A stretch of 64,000 nucleotides of DNA from Staphylococcus borealis (GTDB taxonomy: Bacteria > Bacillota > Bacilli > Staphylococcales > Staphylococcaceae), in NCBI RefSeq assembly GCF_001224225.1, contig NZ_CUEE01000004.1, positions 124,001 through 188,000 of the forward strand, written 5' to 3'. The notes under the pieces are model-generated. The model was given only the letters and a program-made list of their open reading frames with translations. It was not told the DNA's origin and did no database searches. Both the position numbers and the translations under genes were made by a program. Positions 1 to 9,243 of this stretch are shown here, piece by piece. How positions within the stretch are numbered: the stretch's first letter is position 1; every line of letters begins with the position of its first letter.

Positions 1-72
1 AAATTTGACTATACAATGGGATCTGGCGGGCAAGGTGTCGGCATACTGTATAAAGATAGAAAATCTTTCTAA
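1..72 (+). CDS. C-terminal end of a thiolase-like protein (partial)
   Basis: The first 24 codons read in frame 1 to a TAA stop and give the last 23 residues of a protein whose start lies outside the window. The segment MGSGGQGVGILY resembles the glycine-rich C-terminal loop of acetyl-CoA acetyltransferases (usually CxGGGxG), although the cysteine is replaced here. It is followed at once by a dispersed repeat, so it is the last gene of its transcript. The thiolase assignment is an inference from a very short tail. Confidence 0.4.
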   Translation, partial: KFDYTMGSGGQGVGILYKDRKSF

Positions 73-78
73 ATTAAA

Positions 79-282
79 GGAGTGGACAGAATTCTTTTAA
101 AATTCGTCGTCCACTCCTAGCTTGCTTTACTTGAAGCATTTCTTAATGAAATTCTCTTTGCTAGGGCTCCGCGCCCTCAAGGTTGACTAGAACTGAAAAA
201 GATTAATTTAAACGCTTTTCCAGTTCAGTCAGCTACTATGAATTTGCAAAACAGCATCATTATATTATTGATGTCCCAGCCT
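79..282. repeat. Dispersed mosaic repeat, copy 1
   Basis: This is the first of about nine copies of a composite intergenic repeat. It starts with a hairpin (GGAGTGGAC near 79 pairing with GTCCACTCC near 118). A 59-bp-type module (AGCTTGCTTTACTTGAAGC onward) follows, then a module with a long hairpin (ACTGAAAAA / TTTTCCAGT), and it closes with TGTCCCAGCCTC. It lies between the convergent ends of the thiolase-like gene and metQ, where its hairpins could serve as terminators. Confidence 0.8.
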
Positions 283-288
283 CTATGC

Positions 289-1104
289 TTACTTCGCTGG
301 TACAACTGCACCTTTGTATTTATCTTTAATGAAGTCTTGAATCTCTTTAGATTGTAATACTTCCATTAAAGCTTTGATTTTTTCATCATCTTTATGTCCT
401 TTTTGAACTGCAATTAAGTTTGCGTATGGGTTGTTGTTTGCTTTTTCAACAGCAATTGAATCTTTTTGTGGACTTAATCCTTGATCAATTGCATAGTTAG
501 AGTTGATGATTGCAGCATCTACATCTTCGTTTTGATAGATTTTTGGAAGATATTCTGCTGATTGTTTACTGTTAAATTTAATGTCTTTTTTGTTTTCAGT
601 GATATCTTCGAATTTAGCATCTTCGATTTTTACACCTTTTTTGATTTTAATTAATCCTTCATCAACAAAGAATTTTAAGAAACGACCTTGCTCTGCTGGG
701 TTGTTTGAAACATATACTGTTGCACCTTTAGGAAGGTCTTTTAAACTTTTATATTTTTTAGAGTAAACAGCCATTGGTTCTAAGTGAACTTTACCTGCAT
801 CTTCAATTTTGTATCCTTTTTCTTTACTTTCAGTTTTTAAGTAAGGTACGTGTTGGAAATAGTTCGCGTCTAGTTCACCTTTATCTAACAATTTGTTTGG
901 TGTTGTGTAATCGTTAATCGTTTTAATTTCTAGATCATAGCCTTTCTCTTTAAGTAAAGGTTTCGCTTTTTCTAGAATTTCAGCGTGTGGTGCTGGAGAT
1001 GCACCTACAACGATTTTCTTATCTTTGTCCCCACTACCATTGCCACAAGCTGCTAAAACGACAGTTAATGTTAGTACTAAAATTAAGCTTAAAAGTTTTT
1101 TCAT
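289..1104 (-). CDS. metQ: Methionine ABC transporter substrate-binding lipoprotein MetQ
   Basis: This 271-aa protein is the membrane-anchored receptor that captures methionine (or a related compound) and hands it to the MetI/MetN importer. It has a short basic N-terminus, a hydrophobic segment and a lipobox LAAC with the lipidated cysteine at residue 20, followed by a GNGSGDKDKK linker. The rest matches the NlpA family (VVGASPAPHAEILE, LDANYFQHVPYL). It is the third gene of metN-metI-metQ, 20 bp after metI, and should be under the SAM riboswitch ahead of metN. The exact substrate is inferred from family and riboswitch. Confidence 0.93.
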   Translation of the reverse strand: MKKLLSLILVLTLTVVLAACGNGSGDKDKKIVVGASPAPHAEILEKAKPLLKEKGYDLEIKTINDYTTPNKLLDKGELDANYFQHVPYLKTESKEKGYKIEDAGKVHLEPMAVYSKKYKSLKDLPKGATVYVSNNPAEQGRFLKFFVDEGLIKIKKGVKIEDAKFEDITENKKDIKFNSKQSAEYLPKIYQNEDVDAAIINSNYAIDQGLSPQKDSIAVEKANNNPYANLIAVQKGHKDDEKIKALMEVLQSKEIQDFIKDKYKGAVVPAK

Positions 1105-1124
1105 TGAATCATTCCTCTTTTCTT

Positions 1125-1820
1125 TTAGCGTTTGTCAATTTTATTTGTAATCCAATCCCCAATAAATTGGATTATAAATACGATAATTAAAATAAATACA
1201 GTTGAAACTAAAATGACATCATTTTGGTTACGCGTAAATCCTGTTAAGTAAGCTAAGTTACCTAAACCACCTGCACCAATAACACCTGCAATTGCAGTAG
1301 ATCCAACTAATGCGATTGCTGTTACGGTAATACCTGAAATGAGTGCTGGCATTGCTTCTGGTAATAATACTTTACGAACAACCGTCCAAGTACTTGCTCC
1401 CATTGACCAAGCCGCTTCTATAACACCTTTATCTATCTCTTTAAAAGCAATTTCAACTAATCTTGCATAGAATGGCGCTGCGCCGATGACTAATGCTGGT
1501 AAAGCACCCGTTGGACCACTTATTGTTCCGAGTAAGACACTTGTAAATGGAATTAATAACAAGATTAAGATGATAAATGGAATTGCTCGGAACAGGTTAA
1601 CTATAAATGAAACGATACTATAAAAGACTCTAGCACCTTTCGAATTACTCTTGGCTGATAGGAATAAAAGTACACCTAAAATCAAACCAAAAATAAATGC
1701 GAAAATCGTCGAAACAATAGTCATATAAAGCGTTTCATAAATGGCTTGCCATACTTCTGGCCACTGGACGTTAGGCATTGTAATCATCTCTTTGAAAATA
1801 TCACCGTATGATTTATCCAT
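1125..1820 (-). CDS. metI: Methionine ABC transporter permease MetI
   Basis: This 231-aa integral membrane permease forms the transport channel with the MetN ATPase. It has about five hydrophobic segments and the EAA-type loop that docks onto the ATPase ([22 protein letters not shown]). A longer reading frame begins at 1838, but the ATG at 1820 is preceded by GGAGGTGG at the right distance, so I chose 1820. It overlaps the end of metN by 8 bp, which suggests translational coupling. Regulation is shared with metN through the upstream SAM riboswitch. Confidence 0.92.
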   Translation of the reverse strand: MDKSYGDIFKEMITMPNVQWPEVWQAIYETLYMTIVSTIFAFIFGLILGVLLFLSAKSNSKGARVFYSIVSFIVNLFRAIPFIILILLLIPFTSVLLGTISGPTGALPALVIGAAPFYARLVEIAFKEIDKGVIEAAWSMGASTWTVVRKVLLPEAMPALISGITVTAIALVGSTAIAGVIGAGGLGNLAYLTGFTRNQNDVILVSTVFILIIVFIIQFIGDWITNKIDKR

Positions 1821-2838
1821 GCTTAACCACCTCCACATTTACATGTTGCTGATGTAAATCCTCTTTAAATGTCTCAAATTCTGTTTCAGCAATATGTGGT
1901 ATGTGAACCACTAAGAAACCTACTGCACCGCCACGTGTGTTTTTGATATTTGCCTCAAGAATATTGATATCAATGTTATGTGTTTTACTTATGTACGAAA
2001 CAACGGGTTCTGTCGTATTATCACCATTGAAATTAAGTCTAACGATATAAGCATCTGAATCTAACGGTTCAAGATGTTGGATAGATTCTTCAAAATCATC
2101 ATCTAAATCATCTTTCACGAAGCGTTTGGTCACTTCGTGTTGTGGATTTTCAAATACTTGTGTTACTTTACCTTGCTCTATCACACGTCCGCTTTCCATA
2201 ACTGCTACTTCATCACAAACACGTCTGATAACGTGCATTTCATGTGTGATGATCACAATTGTAAGATTTTCGCGCGCTTTAATCTTTAACAGTAAGTCTA
2301 ATATTTCATCTGTTGTTTGTGGGTCTAATGCACTAGTAGCTTCGTCACATAATAGAACATCTGGTTCGTTTGCTAAAGCTCGTGCGATGCCGACTCTTTG
2401 TTTCTGACCACCTGATAATTCAGAAGGATAAGCATTTTCTCGTCCCTTCAAACCAACAAGATCAATTAATTCTCGTGCTCTTTCAATTGCTTTACCTTTA
2501 GAGTATCCTGCAATTTCTAACGGGAACATAATATTGCGAAGTACCGTTCTTGACCATAATAAGTTAAAGTGTTGGAATACCATACTTACTTTTTGACGTT
2601 TTTTTCTTAATTCTGCTTTTGAAAGTTTGTTAATATTATCGCCATCTATAATAATATCGCCAGATGTAGGCGCTTCTAGATTATTGAACATTCTAATTAA
2701 CGTACTTTTACCAGCACCAGAGAATCCGATAACTCCAAAAATAGAGCCCGTTTCTATATTTAAGTTAACGTGATCAACTGCTAGTACATCCTTATCTTTT
2801 GTGTGATAGCGTTTAACAACTTGATTTAACTTAATCAC
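1813..2838 (-). CDS. metN: Methionine ABC transporter ATP-binding protein MetN
   Basis: This 341-aa ATPase powers methionine import. It shows Walker [10 protein letters not shown] near residue 40, the ABC signature LSGGQKQR, Walker [10 protein letters not shown] and, in the last 75 residues, a NIL regulatory domain ([19 protein letters not shown]) that senses methionine in characterised homologues. The open frame extends to 2889, but a GTG at 2838 sits 8 nt after AAGGAGG and gives the usual family length, so I chose it. It is the first gene of metNIQ, 42 bp after the SAM riboswitch terminator. Confidence 0.93.
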   Translation of the reverse strand: MIKLNQVVKRYHTKDKDVLAVDHVNLNIETGSIFGVIGFSGAGKSTLIRMFNNLEAPTSGDIIIDGDNINKLSKAELRKKRQKVSMVFQHFNLLWSRTVLRNIMFPLEIAGYSKGKAIERARELIDLVGLKGRENAYPSELSGGQKQRVGIARALANEPDVLLCDEATSALDPQTTDEILDLLLKIKARENLTIVIITHEMHVIRRVCDEVAVMESGRVIEQGKVTQVFENPQHEVTKRFVKDDLDDDFEESIQHLEPLDSDAYIVRLNFNGDNTTEPVVSYISKTHNIDINILEANIKNTRGGAVGFLVVHIPHIAETEFETFKEDLHQQHVNVEVVKHG

Positions 2839-2867
2839 GTTTAGTGCCTCCTTAAAATTCATTATGT

Positions 2868-2912
2868 AATTAAAAAAATGCTTTCTCACTTTAGATTAAG
2901 TTGAGAAAGCAT
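2868..2912 (-). terminator. SAM riboswitch expression-platform terminator
   Basis: On the minus strand GCTTTCTCA (around 2910) pairs with TGAGAAAGC (around 2880) and is followed by a seven-U run (2872-2878). It lies between the riboswitch aptamer and the metN ribosome binding site, so it would end transcription when SAM is bound. Confidence 0.88.
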
Positions 2913-2924
2913 TGATTCATCTTT

Positions 2925-3030
2925 CTCTCATCTTCTAAAGTAATTAACTTTATGTGAATTGGCACCATTTCTAATATTAGACGGTTGCCGGGCTTCATAG
3001 GGCACATCCCTCCACCTCTCTTGATAAGAG
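2925..3030 (-). promoter_or_regulatory. SAM-I (S-box) riboswitch for metNIQ
   Basis: Read on the minus strand, this has the S-box hallmarks: AAGAGAGGTGGAGGGA at the 5' side, GCCCGGCAACC in the middle and GGTGCCAATTC near the 3' side. P1 closes with CTCTTATC (3023-3030) pairing with GATGAGAG (2925-2932). The family binds S-adenosylmethionine and switches the gene off when SAM is plentiful. This fits a methionine importer. Confidence 0.95.
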
Positions 3031-3087
3031 TTTTCGCACTATTTAATTAATTTATATCCTACCATTGCACTATAATTTCGTCAACAA

Positions 3088-3384
3088 TTATTTTAATTTT
3101 TCTAACAAATAAGGTACAGATTGAAATGCATAAATTCTATCTACCTCTATGTCCTTATTCATAACAATTAGAACAGGTACTGACATAATTTTGTTACGTT
3201 CACTATATTTAGGATGGTAATTCAAATCGATTTTTTTAACGGGTAAATGTAGTATTTCATTCGCAATATCGAGCATGCGCTCAGACATTTTACATGTACC
3301 ACACATCGGCGTGTATCCGAAAATGAGGTGTTTATCTTTATTAAAATTCTCACTAATATCTTCAATTTCTACAGATTTACTCAT
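3088..3384 (-). CDS. Thioredoxin-like protein with CGTC active site
   Basis: This 98-aa cytoplasmic thioredoxin-fold protein has the redox motif CGTC at residues 28-31 (TPMCGTCKMSERML) and a cis-proline loop (MSVPVLIVMN). It should reduce or exchange protein disulfides, but its partner is unknown. It overlaps the upstream Toprim gene by 8 bp, so the two are probably co-translated. The motif differs from classic thioredoxin (CGPC) and from the other thioredoxins in this window (CPDC at 4944, CAVC in TrxB). Confidence 0.8.
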   Translation of the reverse strand: MSKSVEIEDISENFNKDKHLIFGYTPMCGTCKMSERMLDIANEILHLPVKKIDLNYHPKYSERNKIMSVPVLIVMNKDIEVDRIYAFQSVPYLLEKLK

Positions 3385-3763
3385 GCATGATTACTAACCT
3401 TTCAGTCGTTAAATTGGGAATTAGACGTTTTTCTTTACGTACTGTAAAGCCATGTTTACTCAATACATGCGCAAGATAGTTCTTGGGACATCTAGCAACT
3501 TCACAATATGTTTTATCAACATAAATGTGTTCACATTCACTAAGATGACGTTTAAACCATTTTCTTATCTTTTCACCTTCGTCATCTGAATCTGCTAGCA
3601 CAAAGACTTGCTTGTCATATAATGTTTCAATCATGTCATCTAATTTATCAATACTCATTGTACCATGCGTACAAATAATATTGATAGGTTCAGCGATGAC
3701 TTGTTGTACTCTCTTCTTATCAGATTTGCCTTCAACAATAATAACTTTATTTAAAATTGCCAT
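3377..3763 (-). CDS. Toprim-domain protein (RNase M5-like)
   Basis: This 128-aa protein is almost entirely a Toprim fold. The conserved acidic sites are visible as EGKSD (residues 11-15) and ADSDDEGEK (from residue 57), which bind divalent metal in primases, topoisomerases and RNase M5. Most staphylococci encode RNase M5 elsewhere, so this is a small stand-alone Toprim protein rather than RnmV itself. It is the first gene of a two-gene unit with the thioredoxin-like protein at 3088. Its substrate is unknown. Confidence 0.78.
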   Translation of the reverse strand: MAILNKVIIVEGKSDKKRVQQVIAEPINIICTHGTMSIDKLDDMIETLYDKQVFVLADSDDEGEKIRKWFKRHLSECEHIYVDKTYCEVARCPKNYLAHVLSKHGFTVRKEKRLIPNLTTERLVIMHE

Positions 3764-3917
3764 GTTAATCCACCTTCTAAGTCGATAATAAACAATCAGT
3801 TACTTCTTCACAGAACGCGAATACCTTAAACATCATTTACAATTACTTAACAATGTACGCAATTAAAGACGCCCTACCAAACTGAGATGATTACTTTATA
3901 GATAAAAAGACAAAATA

Positions 3918-3950
3918 AAAACTCCATGATCGCAATCAAGGAGTTTAAAT
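3918..3950 (-). terminator. Terminator after gcvH
   Basis: On the minus strand AAACTCCTTGATTGCGATCA folds back on GGAGTTT and is followed by TTTATTTT. It starts just after the gcvH stop codon. Confidence 0.7.
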
Positions 3951-3953
3951 TAA

Positions 3954-4334
3954 TTATTCACCAATCATTTCTTTGTATTGATCAGCTGATAATAATTCAT
4001 CTAATTGACTTTCATCGCTAAGTTCAACTTTAACCATCCATGCTTTCTCATATGGTGATTCGTTAACAAACTCAGGACTATCTTCTAATTCTTCATTTGA
4101 TTCTACAACTTTACCAGATACTGGCGCATATAATTCAGAAACAGTTTTAACTGATTCTACGCTACCAAAAGTATCCCCTTCGTTGATTTCATCATCAACT
4201 TCTGGTAATTCAACAAATACGATGTCACCTAATTCGCCTTGTGCGTATTCAGTGATACCAATTGTTACTGTGTTGCCTTCAACTTTTACCCATTCATGTT
4301 CTTTTGAATATTTTAATTCGCTCGGTACTGCCAC
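3954..4334 (-). CDS. gcvH: Glycine cleavage system H protein
   Basis: This 126-aa lipoyl carrier shuttles the aminomethyl intermediate between the P, T and L proteins of glycine cleavage. In Gram-positives it is also the relay for lipoate to other complexes. The lipoylated lysine is K63 in [18 protein letters not shown]. The gene starts with GTG at 4334, set by a strong AGGAGGGG eight nucleotides upstream. It stands alone here with its own terminator, and the other gcv genes are not in the window. Confidence 0.96.
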   Translation of the reverse strand: MAVPSELKYSKEHEWVKVEGNTVTIGITEYAQGELGDIVFVELPEVDDEINEGDTFGSVESVKTVSELYAPVSGKVVESNEELEDSPEFVNESPYEKAWMVKVELSDESQLDELLSADQYKEMIGE

Positions 4335-4448
4335 GAGAATCCCCTCCTAAAATTAATTACAATTTAATGATGCCATACAGTAAGGTTTCATTCAACTATT
4401 AAAGTAAAAGTTACAATAATTTATATAAATAAAATTTGTAATTTTAAA

Positions 4449-4802
4449 CTATAACCAAATTTCTTTGTATTGATCTTCTTTAAATCCTAATGTGATGTTT
4501 TCTCCAGAAATAGCTAGTGGTCGTTTAACTAACATGCCATCTGAAGCTAATAGATTTAATTTTTCATCTGTAGATAAATCTTTTAATTTATCTTTTAAAC
4601 CTAATTCTCTATATTTTGCACCATGCGTATTAAATAGTTTATTAACTTCTACACCTGTTTTATCGATAATATCTTCAAACTCTTTTTTAGTTGGTGTGTG
4701 TTGTACAATGTCAATCGGTTCATAACTTACGCCATGCGCATCTAAAAATTTTGCTGCTTTTTTACAAGTTGTGCAATTTGAATATTGATAAAATTTAATC
4801 AT
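4449..4802 (-). CDS. ArsC/Spx-family protein
   Basis: This 117-aa thioredoxin-fold protein has a CxxC pair at C10 and C13 (YSNCTTCKK) and the family features THGAKYRELG and KRPLAIS. It belongs to the ArsC/Spx/YffB family. The members nearest this length are either glutathione/bacillithiol-linked reductases or Spx-like RNA-polymerase regulators. Spx normally has CxxC and about 131 residues, so this is probably a paralogue and not Spx itself. It is a single gene, divergent from the thioredoxin gene at 4944, and this suggests a small redox cluster. Confidence 0.8.
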   Translation of the reverse strand: MIKFYQYSNCTTCKKAAKFLDAHGVSYEPIDIVQHTPTKKEFEDIIDKTGVEVNKLFNTHGAKYRELGLKDKLKDLSTDEKLNLLASDGMLVKRPLAISGENITLGFKEDQYKEIWL

Positions 4803-4943
4803 TCAGATGTAACCTCCTATTTCGTCTTATTTTAAATATATCAGATAATCTATGTAAACGCTCTATATTTTAAGCTTAATTTTTCATTTAAAGTAAATTA
4901 TTCGTTATAATACATTTAGTATTAATTAAAAGGAGCGTTTATT

Positions 4944-5267
4944 ATGCAAAGTATTACTACAACTGATGCGTTTAAATCAACAATCGAAAGTGATAAACCC
5001 GTTATCGTTAAATTTGAAGCCGGTTGGTGTCCTGATTGTAAAGCAATGGATATGTGGATTGATCCAATCGTTGAAAAGTATAACGATTACGATTGGTACA
5101 CTGTAAATCGTGATGAACTTGAAGATGTAGCTGCAGAAAATGATGTAATGGGTATTCCTAGTTTATTAGTATTTGAAAATGGTAACAAACGTGCACATTT
5201 ACATTCTGCAAATGCTAAATCACCTGAACAAGTAGAATCATTTTTAGATGAAACGTTTAATAAATAG
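4944..5267 (+). CDS. Thioredoxin-family protein (WCPDC)
   Basis: This 107-aa cytoplasmic thioredoxin-like protein carries W28-C-P-D-C32 and a cis-proline segment GIPSLLVFENG. It should reduce disulfides in unidentified partners. The start follows AAAGGAG by 7 nt, and a TTATAAT-like -10 lies upstream near 4905. It is monocistronic and is followed by a dispersed repeat. Confidence 0.87.
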   Translation: MQSITTTDAFKSTIESDKPVIVKFEAGWCPDCKAMDMWIDPIVEKYNDYDWYTVNRDELEDVAAENDVMGIPSLLVFENGNKRAHLHSANAKSPEQVESFLDETFNK

Positions 5268-5385
5268 GACGTAGCAAAAAATAATTTAAACATTGGGTCG
5301 TTATATTACGGCGTAGTTGACTGTACTTGAGATAAGCTTGTCTTTCAGACCTTGTCAAATTGGTCAATTTCTAACTCAAATAAGT

Positions 5386-5580
5386 AGGCTGGGACAATAT
5401 AAAATGTCTCAGCCTACTTATCGTTTTAACAATAACTCACTGGTTTGAAAATGCGCTTAAATCAATTTCTTTCAAACCTAGTCATGATTGTCGCCGGGCC
5501 TAAGTAAAGAGAATTTTATCAAGAAATTCTCTTTATTGAAGAGGAACAACGAATTTATTTTATTTCAGTCCACTCTCTCC
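5386..5580. repeat. Dispersed mosaic repeat, copy 2
   Basis: This copy starts with AGGCTGGGACA, has the hairpin module GGTTTGAAAATGCGCTTAAA and contains AAAGAGAATTTTATCAAGAA, then ends with AGTCCACTCTC. It fills the space between the converging thioredoxin and nitroreductase genes and is more diverged than copies 3, 4 and 6. A short internal hairpin (AAGTAGGCTGGGACA / TGTCTCAGCCTACTT, about 5382-5420) may act as a bidirectional terminator. Confidence 0.75.
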
Positions 5581-5587
5581 GTTCATT

Positions 5588-6127
5588 CTAATACTTAGAA
5601 ATTAAATGTTTATTTTTACGTGGTGCTTTTGGTGGCACTTCTTCTAAATCTGTTAAATATAGGAAACCTGCAATAATTTCGTCTCCTTGTACACCAAATA
5701 CTTTTCGAACTTTAGGTTCAAAAATATAAGGTGGTGTCTTCCAACATGTACCAATACCTTGTTCATGCAATAGTAGCATTAAATTTTGAGCATACGCACC
5801 CATCGCAAAGAAGTTTTCACGATTTTGTCGTTGTCTTGGATCTGTTTTAAGCACGAGTACTAACATGCCACCCAAATTAGTCACATTCTGGTAGTGGTCT
5901 TCTTGTTTATCAGGGTCATTTGGAAAAGCAAAATGCGTAACATCTCTACTCATCTCCCCTAATCTATCCTTAGCTATATGGATAATTCTCCATGGTTCTC
6001 GCATTCCATGGTTTGGAGCATCTGCTGCTTTCTCAATCGCTTGATAAAGCTTATTGTCATCTATAGTCATATCATGTTTAAATTTCTTAATACTTCTTCT
6101 TGAAGCAATTGCTTCTTGTAGTTCCAC
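5588..6127 (-). CDS. Nitroreductase-family FMN oxidoreductase
   Basis: This 179-aa flavoenzyme shows the family start (ELQEAIASRRSIKKFK), the FMN-contact region DAPNHGMREPWRII and the C-terminal GFLYLTDLEEVPPKAPRK. Members reduce nitroaromatics, quinones or flavins with NAD(P)H, but the substrate cannot be told from sequence. It is a single gene with a start after GGGGCGAT, and it converges on the thioredoxin at 4944 with the repeat between them. Confidence 0.85.
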   Translation of the reverse strand: MELQEAIASRRSIKKFKHDMTIDDNKLYQAIEKAADAPNHGMREPWRIIHIAKDRLGEMSRDVTHFAFPNDPDKQEDHYQNVTNLGGMLVLVLKTDPRQRQNRENFFAMGAYAQNLMLLLHEQGIGTCWKTPPYIFEPKVRKVFGVQGDEIIAGFLYLTDLEEVPPKAPRKNKHLISKY

Positions 6128-6197
6128 AATTATCGCCCCTTATTATTGATAATTCTTCTCAATTATAAAGCCTTTACCACTTAATTTCAAATGTCTA

Positions 6198-6923
6198 TTA
6201 ATGATTCTCATAAAATAGTAATTGCTGTTTTAAACGATTGATATGTATTTGTCCTGGCGCTTGAGGTTCACCTAAACATCCATATGATACTGTACCGCCA
6301 AATACACCTTGCGCAGTTCTACTCACTAAACCAGTACTAGACATTGAAATACCAATCACTTTCGCATCTAATGTATCTGCACTTGCTGCCATTGCTTCAA
6401 GTAACGTAACCACATCTTCTTTGCCATGAGGCATCACAGCGATTTTGACATAATCAGGATTTAATTGATTCATTTTATAATAAGTAAATTTTAATATATC
6501 TGTTTCAGGCGTTTCTTCAAAATTGTGATATGAAATGACAACTTGTTTATTGTTTTGATGTGCTAAATTGACTAAATCTCGGTATGCACTGACATCACAA
6601 TCACTATCCCATTCAATATCAATCATATGGCAATGATAATCTTTGATAATGTTATTCAATAAAGCCATATAGCTTTCATACGACATTTCACCTTGGCCAC
6701 CTTGTGACAGCGTACGATATGTTACTAGAACTTTAACGCTCAAATTCATATCTTGTAGACGCTTGAGATTGGATTCAAGTAACTCAAGATGTTGTTGTTT
6801 CCATTGATCAATTCGTAATTCTAGTATATCCATATCTTCATTAAAGGCCTGAATATCATCTAGTGTTGCTGTATCCAATAATTGATTCGGAGCTACTGTT
6901 GCAGCCACTTCAACGTTAGTCAT
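6198..6923 (-). CDS. aroD: Type I 3-dehydroquinate dehydratase
   Basis: This 241-aa enzyme removes water from 3-dehydroquinate in the shikimate pathway through a Schiff base. The catalytic pair is visible as H133 in VISYHNFEETP and K160 in PDYVKIAVMP. ELRIDQW near residue 35 and GTVSYGCLGEPQAPGQI near the C-terminus are further family signatures. It is monocistronic and reads away from the OsmC-family gene. Length is normal for the family. Confidence 0.95.
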   Translation of the reverse strand: MTNVEVAATVAPNQLLDTATLDDIQAFNEDMDILELRIDQWKQQHLELLESNLKRLQDMNLSVKVLVTYRTLSQGGQGEMSYESYMALLNNIIKDYHCHMIDIEWDSDCDVSAYRDLVNLAHQNNKQVVISYHNFEETPETDILKFTYYKMNQLNPDYVKIAVMPHGKEDVVTLLEAMAASADTLDAKVIGISMSSTGLVSRTAQGVFGGTVSYGCLGEPQAPGQIHINRLKQQLLFYENH

Positions 6924-7086
6924 AAAGTTTCCTTCTTCCTAAATTAAACTTGCATTTATTTTAAACTATTGTCAGTCTATCTCCAACCTCAAGTTACTTA
7001 CTTTATCGATTAATTTACTATTTAATGATTTAATATTTTATAAATGGGTAGATAATGATTGTATACGAATTTAGGAGGTAATAATA

Positions 7087-7509
7087 ATGGCAGTTCAATA
7101 TGAAACAAAAGCAACAAACGTTGGTGGACGTAAAGGACATGTAAACACTGACGATAATGCAATAAATGTAGATGTATTGCCACCACAACAAGCGGACGGA
7201 AAAGCAACTAACCCTGAACAATTATTTGCAGCTGGTTACGCTTCATGCTTTAATGGTGCTTTTGACCTTATCTTAAAACAAAATAAAGTGCGTGGCGCTG
7301 AGCCAGAAGTAACTTTAACTGTACGCCTTGAAGATGATCCTGATGCAGAAAGTCCAAAACTAAGTGTAGCAATCGATGCTAAAGTAAAAAATGTATTGTC
7401 TCAAGAAGACGCTGAAAAATATTTACAAGATGCACATGAATTCTGTCCATATTCTAAAGCAACACGTGGTAATATCGACGTTGACTTAAATGTGGAAGTT
7501 GTAGAATAA
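7087..7509 (+). CDS. OsmC/Ohr-family organic hydroperoxide resistance protein
   Basis: This 140-aa thiol peroxidase family member reduces organic peroxides through two cysteines, here C54 ([12 protein letters not shown]) and C120 ([12 protein letters not shown]). [10 protein letters not shown] is typical of the Ohr branch. An AGGAGG 9 nt upstream sets the start. No OhrR repressor gene adjoins it. A terminator follows at 7563-7610. Confidence 0.92.
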   Translation: MAVQYETKATNVGGRKGHVNTDDNAINVDVLPPQQADGKATNPEQLFAAGYASCFNGAFDLILKQNKVRGAEPEVTLTVRLEDDPDAESPKLSVAIDAKVKNVLSQEDAEKYLQDAHEFCPYSKATRGNIDVDLNVEVVE

Positions 7510-7562
7510 CTGCATTTTAAAATAAATAGACAAATGATTAATTTAATCACTTGTCTTACCTT

Positions 7563-7612
7563 TAGACACAACAATTCTTTTTTCTAGAATTTTTGTGTCT
7601 TCTTTTTTTGTG
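7563..7612 (+). terminator. Terminator after the Ohr-family gene
   Basis: AGACACAA and AGAATT on the left pair with AGAATTT and TTGTGTCT on the right, followed by TCTTTTTTT. Confidence 0.8.
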
Positions 7613-7800
7613 AAATTTTCAGATTTAAGTTATTCTATAAATACAGTAAATAAATAACTTTATAAAACATTTATACATATTAAATCTCAAATAGTTTATA
7701 ATAAAATTGTTTTTACATCAATTTTTTTGAGCTTGCCCTATTAATCATACAAATTTTGCGATTATAGAACTGTAATCTATGATAGGTATAGGAGGACATA

Positions 7801-8292
7801 ATGACAACGATTCGTATACTAAAACAAAATGACTTAGCATATTATACTCAATTATTATCAAGTAATTCCCACACGTATTCATGGGATAAAGTATACCTCG
7901 AGAATATCTCTAATGATGACCTGAATCAAATACTTTCTGATGATGAAGCATTTTGTAATATAATCGGTGCTTTCAAGGATGATAAACTTGTTGCATGTGT
8001 GACATTACGTCAGTTAAAACAAGTTGGAACTTCCCATAAAGCCATGCTAGAGAATTTATTCTTTCTTGATAAGAAGGATGAAACAACACTTCAAGATTTA
8101 ATGAAAGCTACTTTAGATCATGCCAAATCTCGTAATATCGAAAAACTAATGACATGTGTGACGTCTAATAACATTACCGGTAAAATCTTTTTCTCAACTT
8201 TTGGATTTGAAACGTTAGGACTTGAAGCGAAATCTTCAAAAATTGGTGATGACTATTTTGATGTACATTGGTTATTGTATGATATTGTCTAA
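7801..8292 (+). CDS. GNAT-family N-acetyltransferase
   Basis: This 163-aa protein has the overall GNAT pattern: an N-terminal TTIRILKQNDLAYYTQLL, a central strand LVACVTLRQL and the helix-strand NNITGKIFFSTFGFETLGLE near the C-terminus. The acetyl-CoA loop is poorly conserved. Its acceptor is unknown. RBS GGAGG lies 5 nt before the ATG. It precedes the LysE-family gene on the same strand with a 120-bp gap, so co-transcription is uncertain. Confidence 0.78.
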   Translation: MTTIRILKQNDLAYYTQLLSSNSHTYSWDKVYLENISNDDLNQILSDDEAFCNIIGAFKDDKLVACVTLRQLKQVGTSHKAMLENLFFLDKKDETTLQDLMKATLDHAKSRNIEKLMTCVTSNNITGKIFFSTFGFETLGLEAKSSKIGDDYFDVHWLLYDIV

Positions 8293-8412
8293 CCCTTTTT
8301 CATAATTGCTTAACATTTTTCTAGACATTTCATATATGACCTTTATAATGGGTTTTATATTCTAAATTTTCAGAATTTGTTAATTCAAAATCGCTTCTAT
8401 GTGAGGTGTAAA

Positions 8413-9030
8413 ATGATACAAGCTGTTATACACGGGCTCTTATTGGCAATAGGCTTAATACTACCTTTAGGTGCCCAAAATATATTTGTCTTTAACCAAG
8501 GGGCCAATCAAAGGAAATTTCGGCATGCACTGCCTGCTGTAATTACCGCTGGACTATGTGATTCTTTACTCATAGTATTAGCTGTCATAGGTGTATCTTT
8601 AATCCTTATGTCATTTCCATTGCTCCAAATTGTAGTATACATCATTGGATTAGTGTTTCTACTATATATGGCATGGTCATTGTGGCATGAGCAAAGTACG
8701 CAATTAGATGATCAGAGGGGAATCTCACCTGCTAAGCAAATTAGCTTCGCTCTCTCTGTTTCACTCCTTAATCCACATGCAATTATGGATACAATTGGAG
8801 TGATTGGTACAAGTGCTTCTGCCTACGCCGGTTCTGAAAAGATAGCTTTTACTATAGCGACGATTAGTATTTCATGGTTGTGGTTTATCTTTTTAGCAAT
8901 TGCTGGACGCAGTGTGGGTCACTTCGATAAGTCCGGTCGATTATTGATAATATTAAATAAAATATCAAGCATTATCATTGTTATCGTTGCATTAATGATA
9001 CTTCAAAAAATGTTCCATTTACTATTTTAA
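8413..9030 (+). CDS. LysE/ArgO-family amino acid exporter
   Basis: This 205-aa membrane protein has about six hydrophobic segments and the family signature LPLGAQNIFVFNQG near the N-terminus, followed by SVSLLNPHAIMDTIG. Characterised members export lysine or arginine. I chose the ATG at 8413 because GAGGTG lies 6 nt upstream and the protein then begins with MIQAVIHGLLLAIG as in the family, rather than the longer frame from 8377. Confidence 0.88.
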   Translation: MIQAVIHGLLLAIGLILPLGAQNIFVFNQGANQRKFRHALPAVITAGLCDSLLIVLAVIGVSLILMSFPLLQIVVYIIGLVFLLYMAWSLWHEQSTQLDDQRGISPAKQISFALSVSLLNPHAIMDTIGVIGTSASAYAGSEKIAFTIATISISWLWFIFLAIAGRSVGHFDKSGRLLIILNKISSIIIVIVALMILQKMFHLLF

Positions 9031-9079
9031 AAAGTGCTGTTGTATATGCGCTAAGGACTCATTCTAAATAGCACAAAAA

Positions 9080-9230
9080 GAGGCTGGGACATAAATAATA
9101 TAATAATGCTATTTTGCAAATTCGCAGTAGCTGACTGAACTGAAAATACGCTTAAATCAAGCTTTTTTCAGTTCTAGTCATCCTTGCGGGGGTGGGACGA
9201 CGAATTTAAAAAGAATTCTGTCCCACTCCC
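9080..9230. repeat. Dispersed mosaic repeat, copy 3
   Basis: This is a clean copy without the 59-bp module. It begins GAGGCTGGGACATAAATAAT and has GCTATTTTGCAAATTCGCAG, the hairpin module ACTGAACTGAAAATACGCTT and the closing hairpin GGTGGGAC...GTCCCACTCCC. It sits between the convergent LysE and histidine phosphatase genes. Confidence 0.85.
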
Positions 9231-9243
9231 TTCATGAACCCAT

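Noticed and set aside
987..1190. Plus-strand frame across the metQ-metI junction
   Set aside because: Shadow of two confident minus-strand genes with no ribosome binding site.
7022..7221. Two minus-strand frames over the start of the OsmC/Ohr gene
   Set aside because: They overlap a well-supported gene on the other strand and lack start signals.
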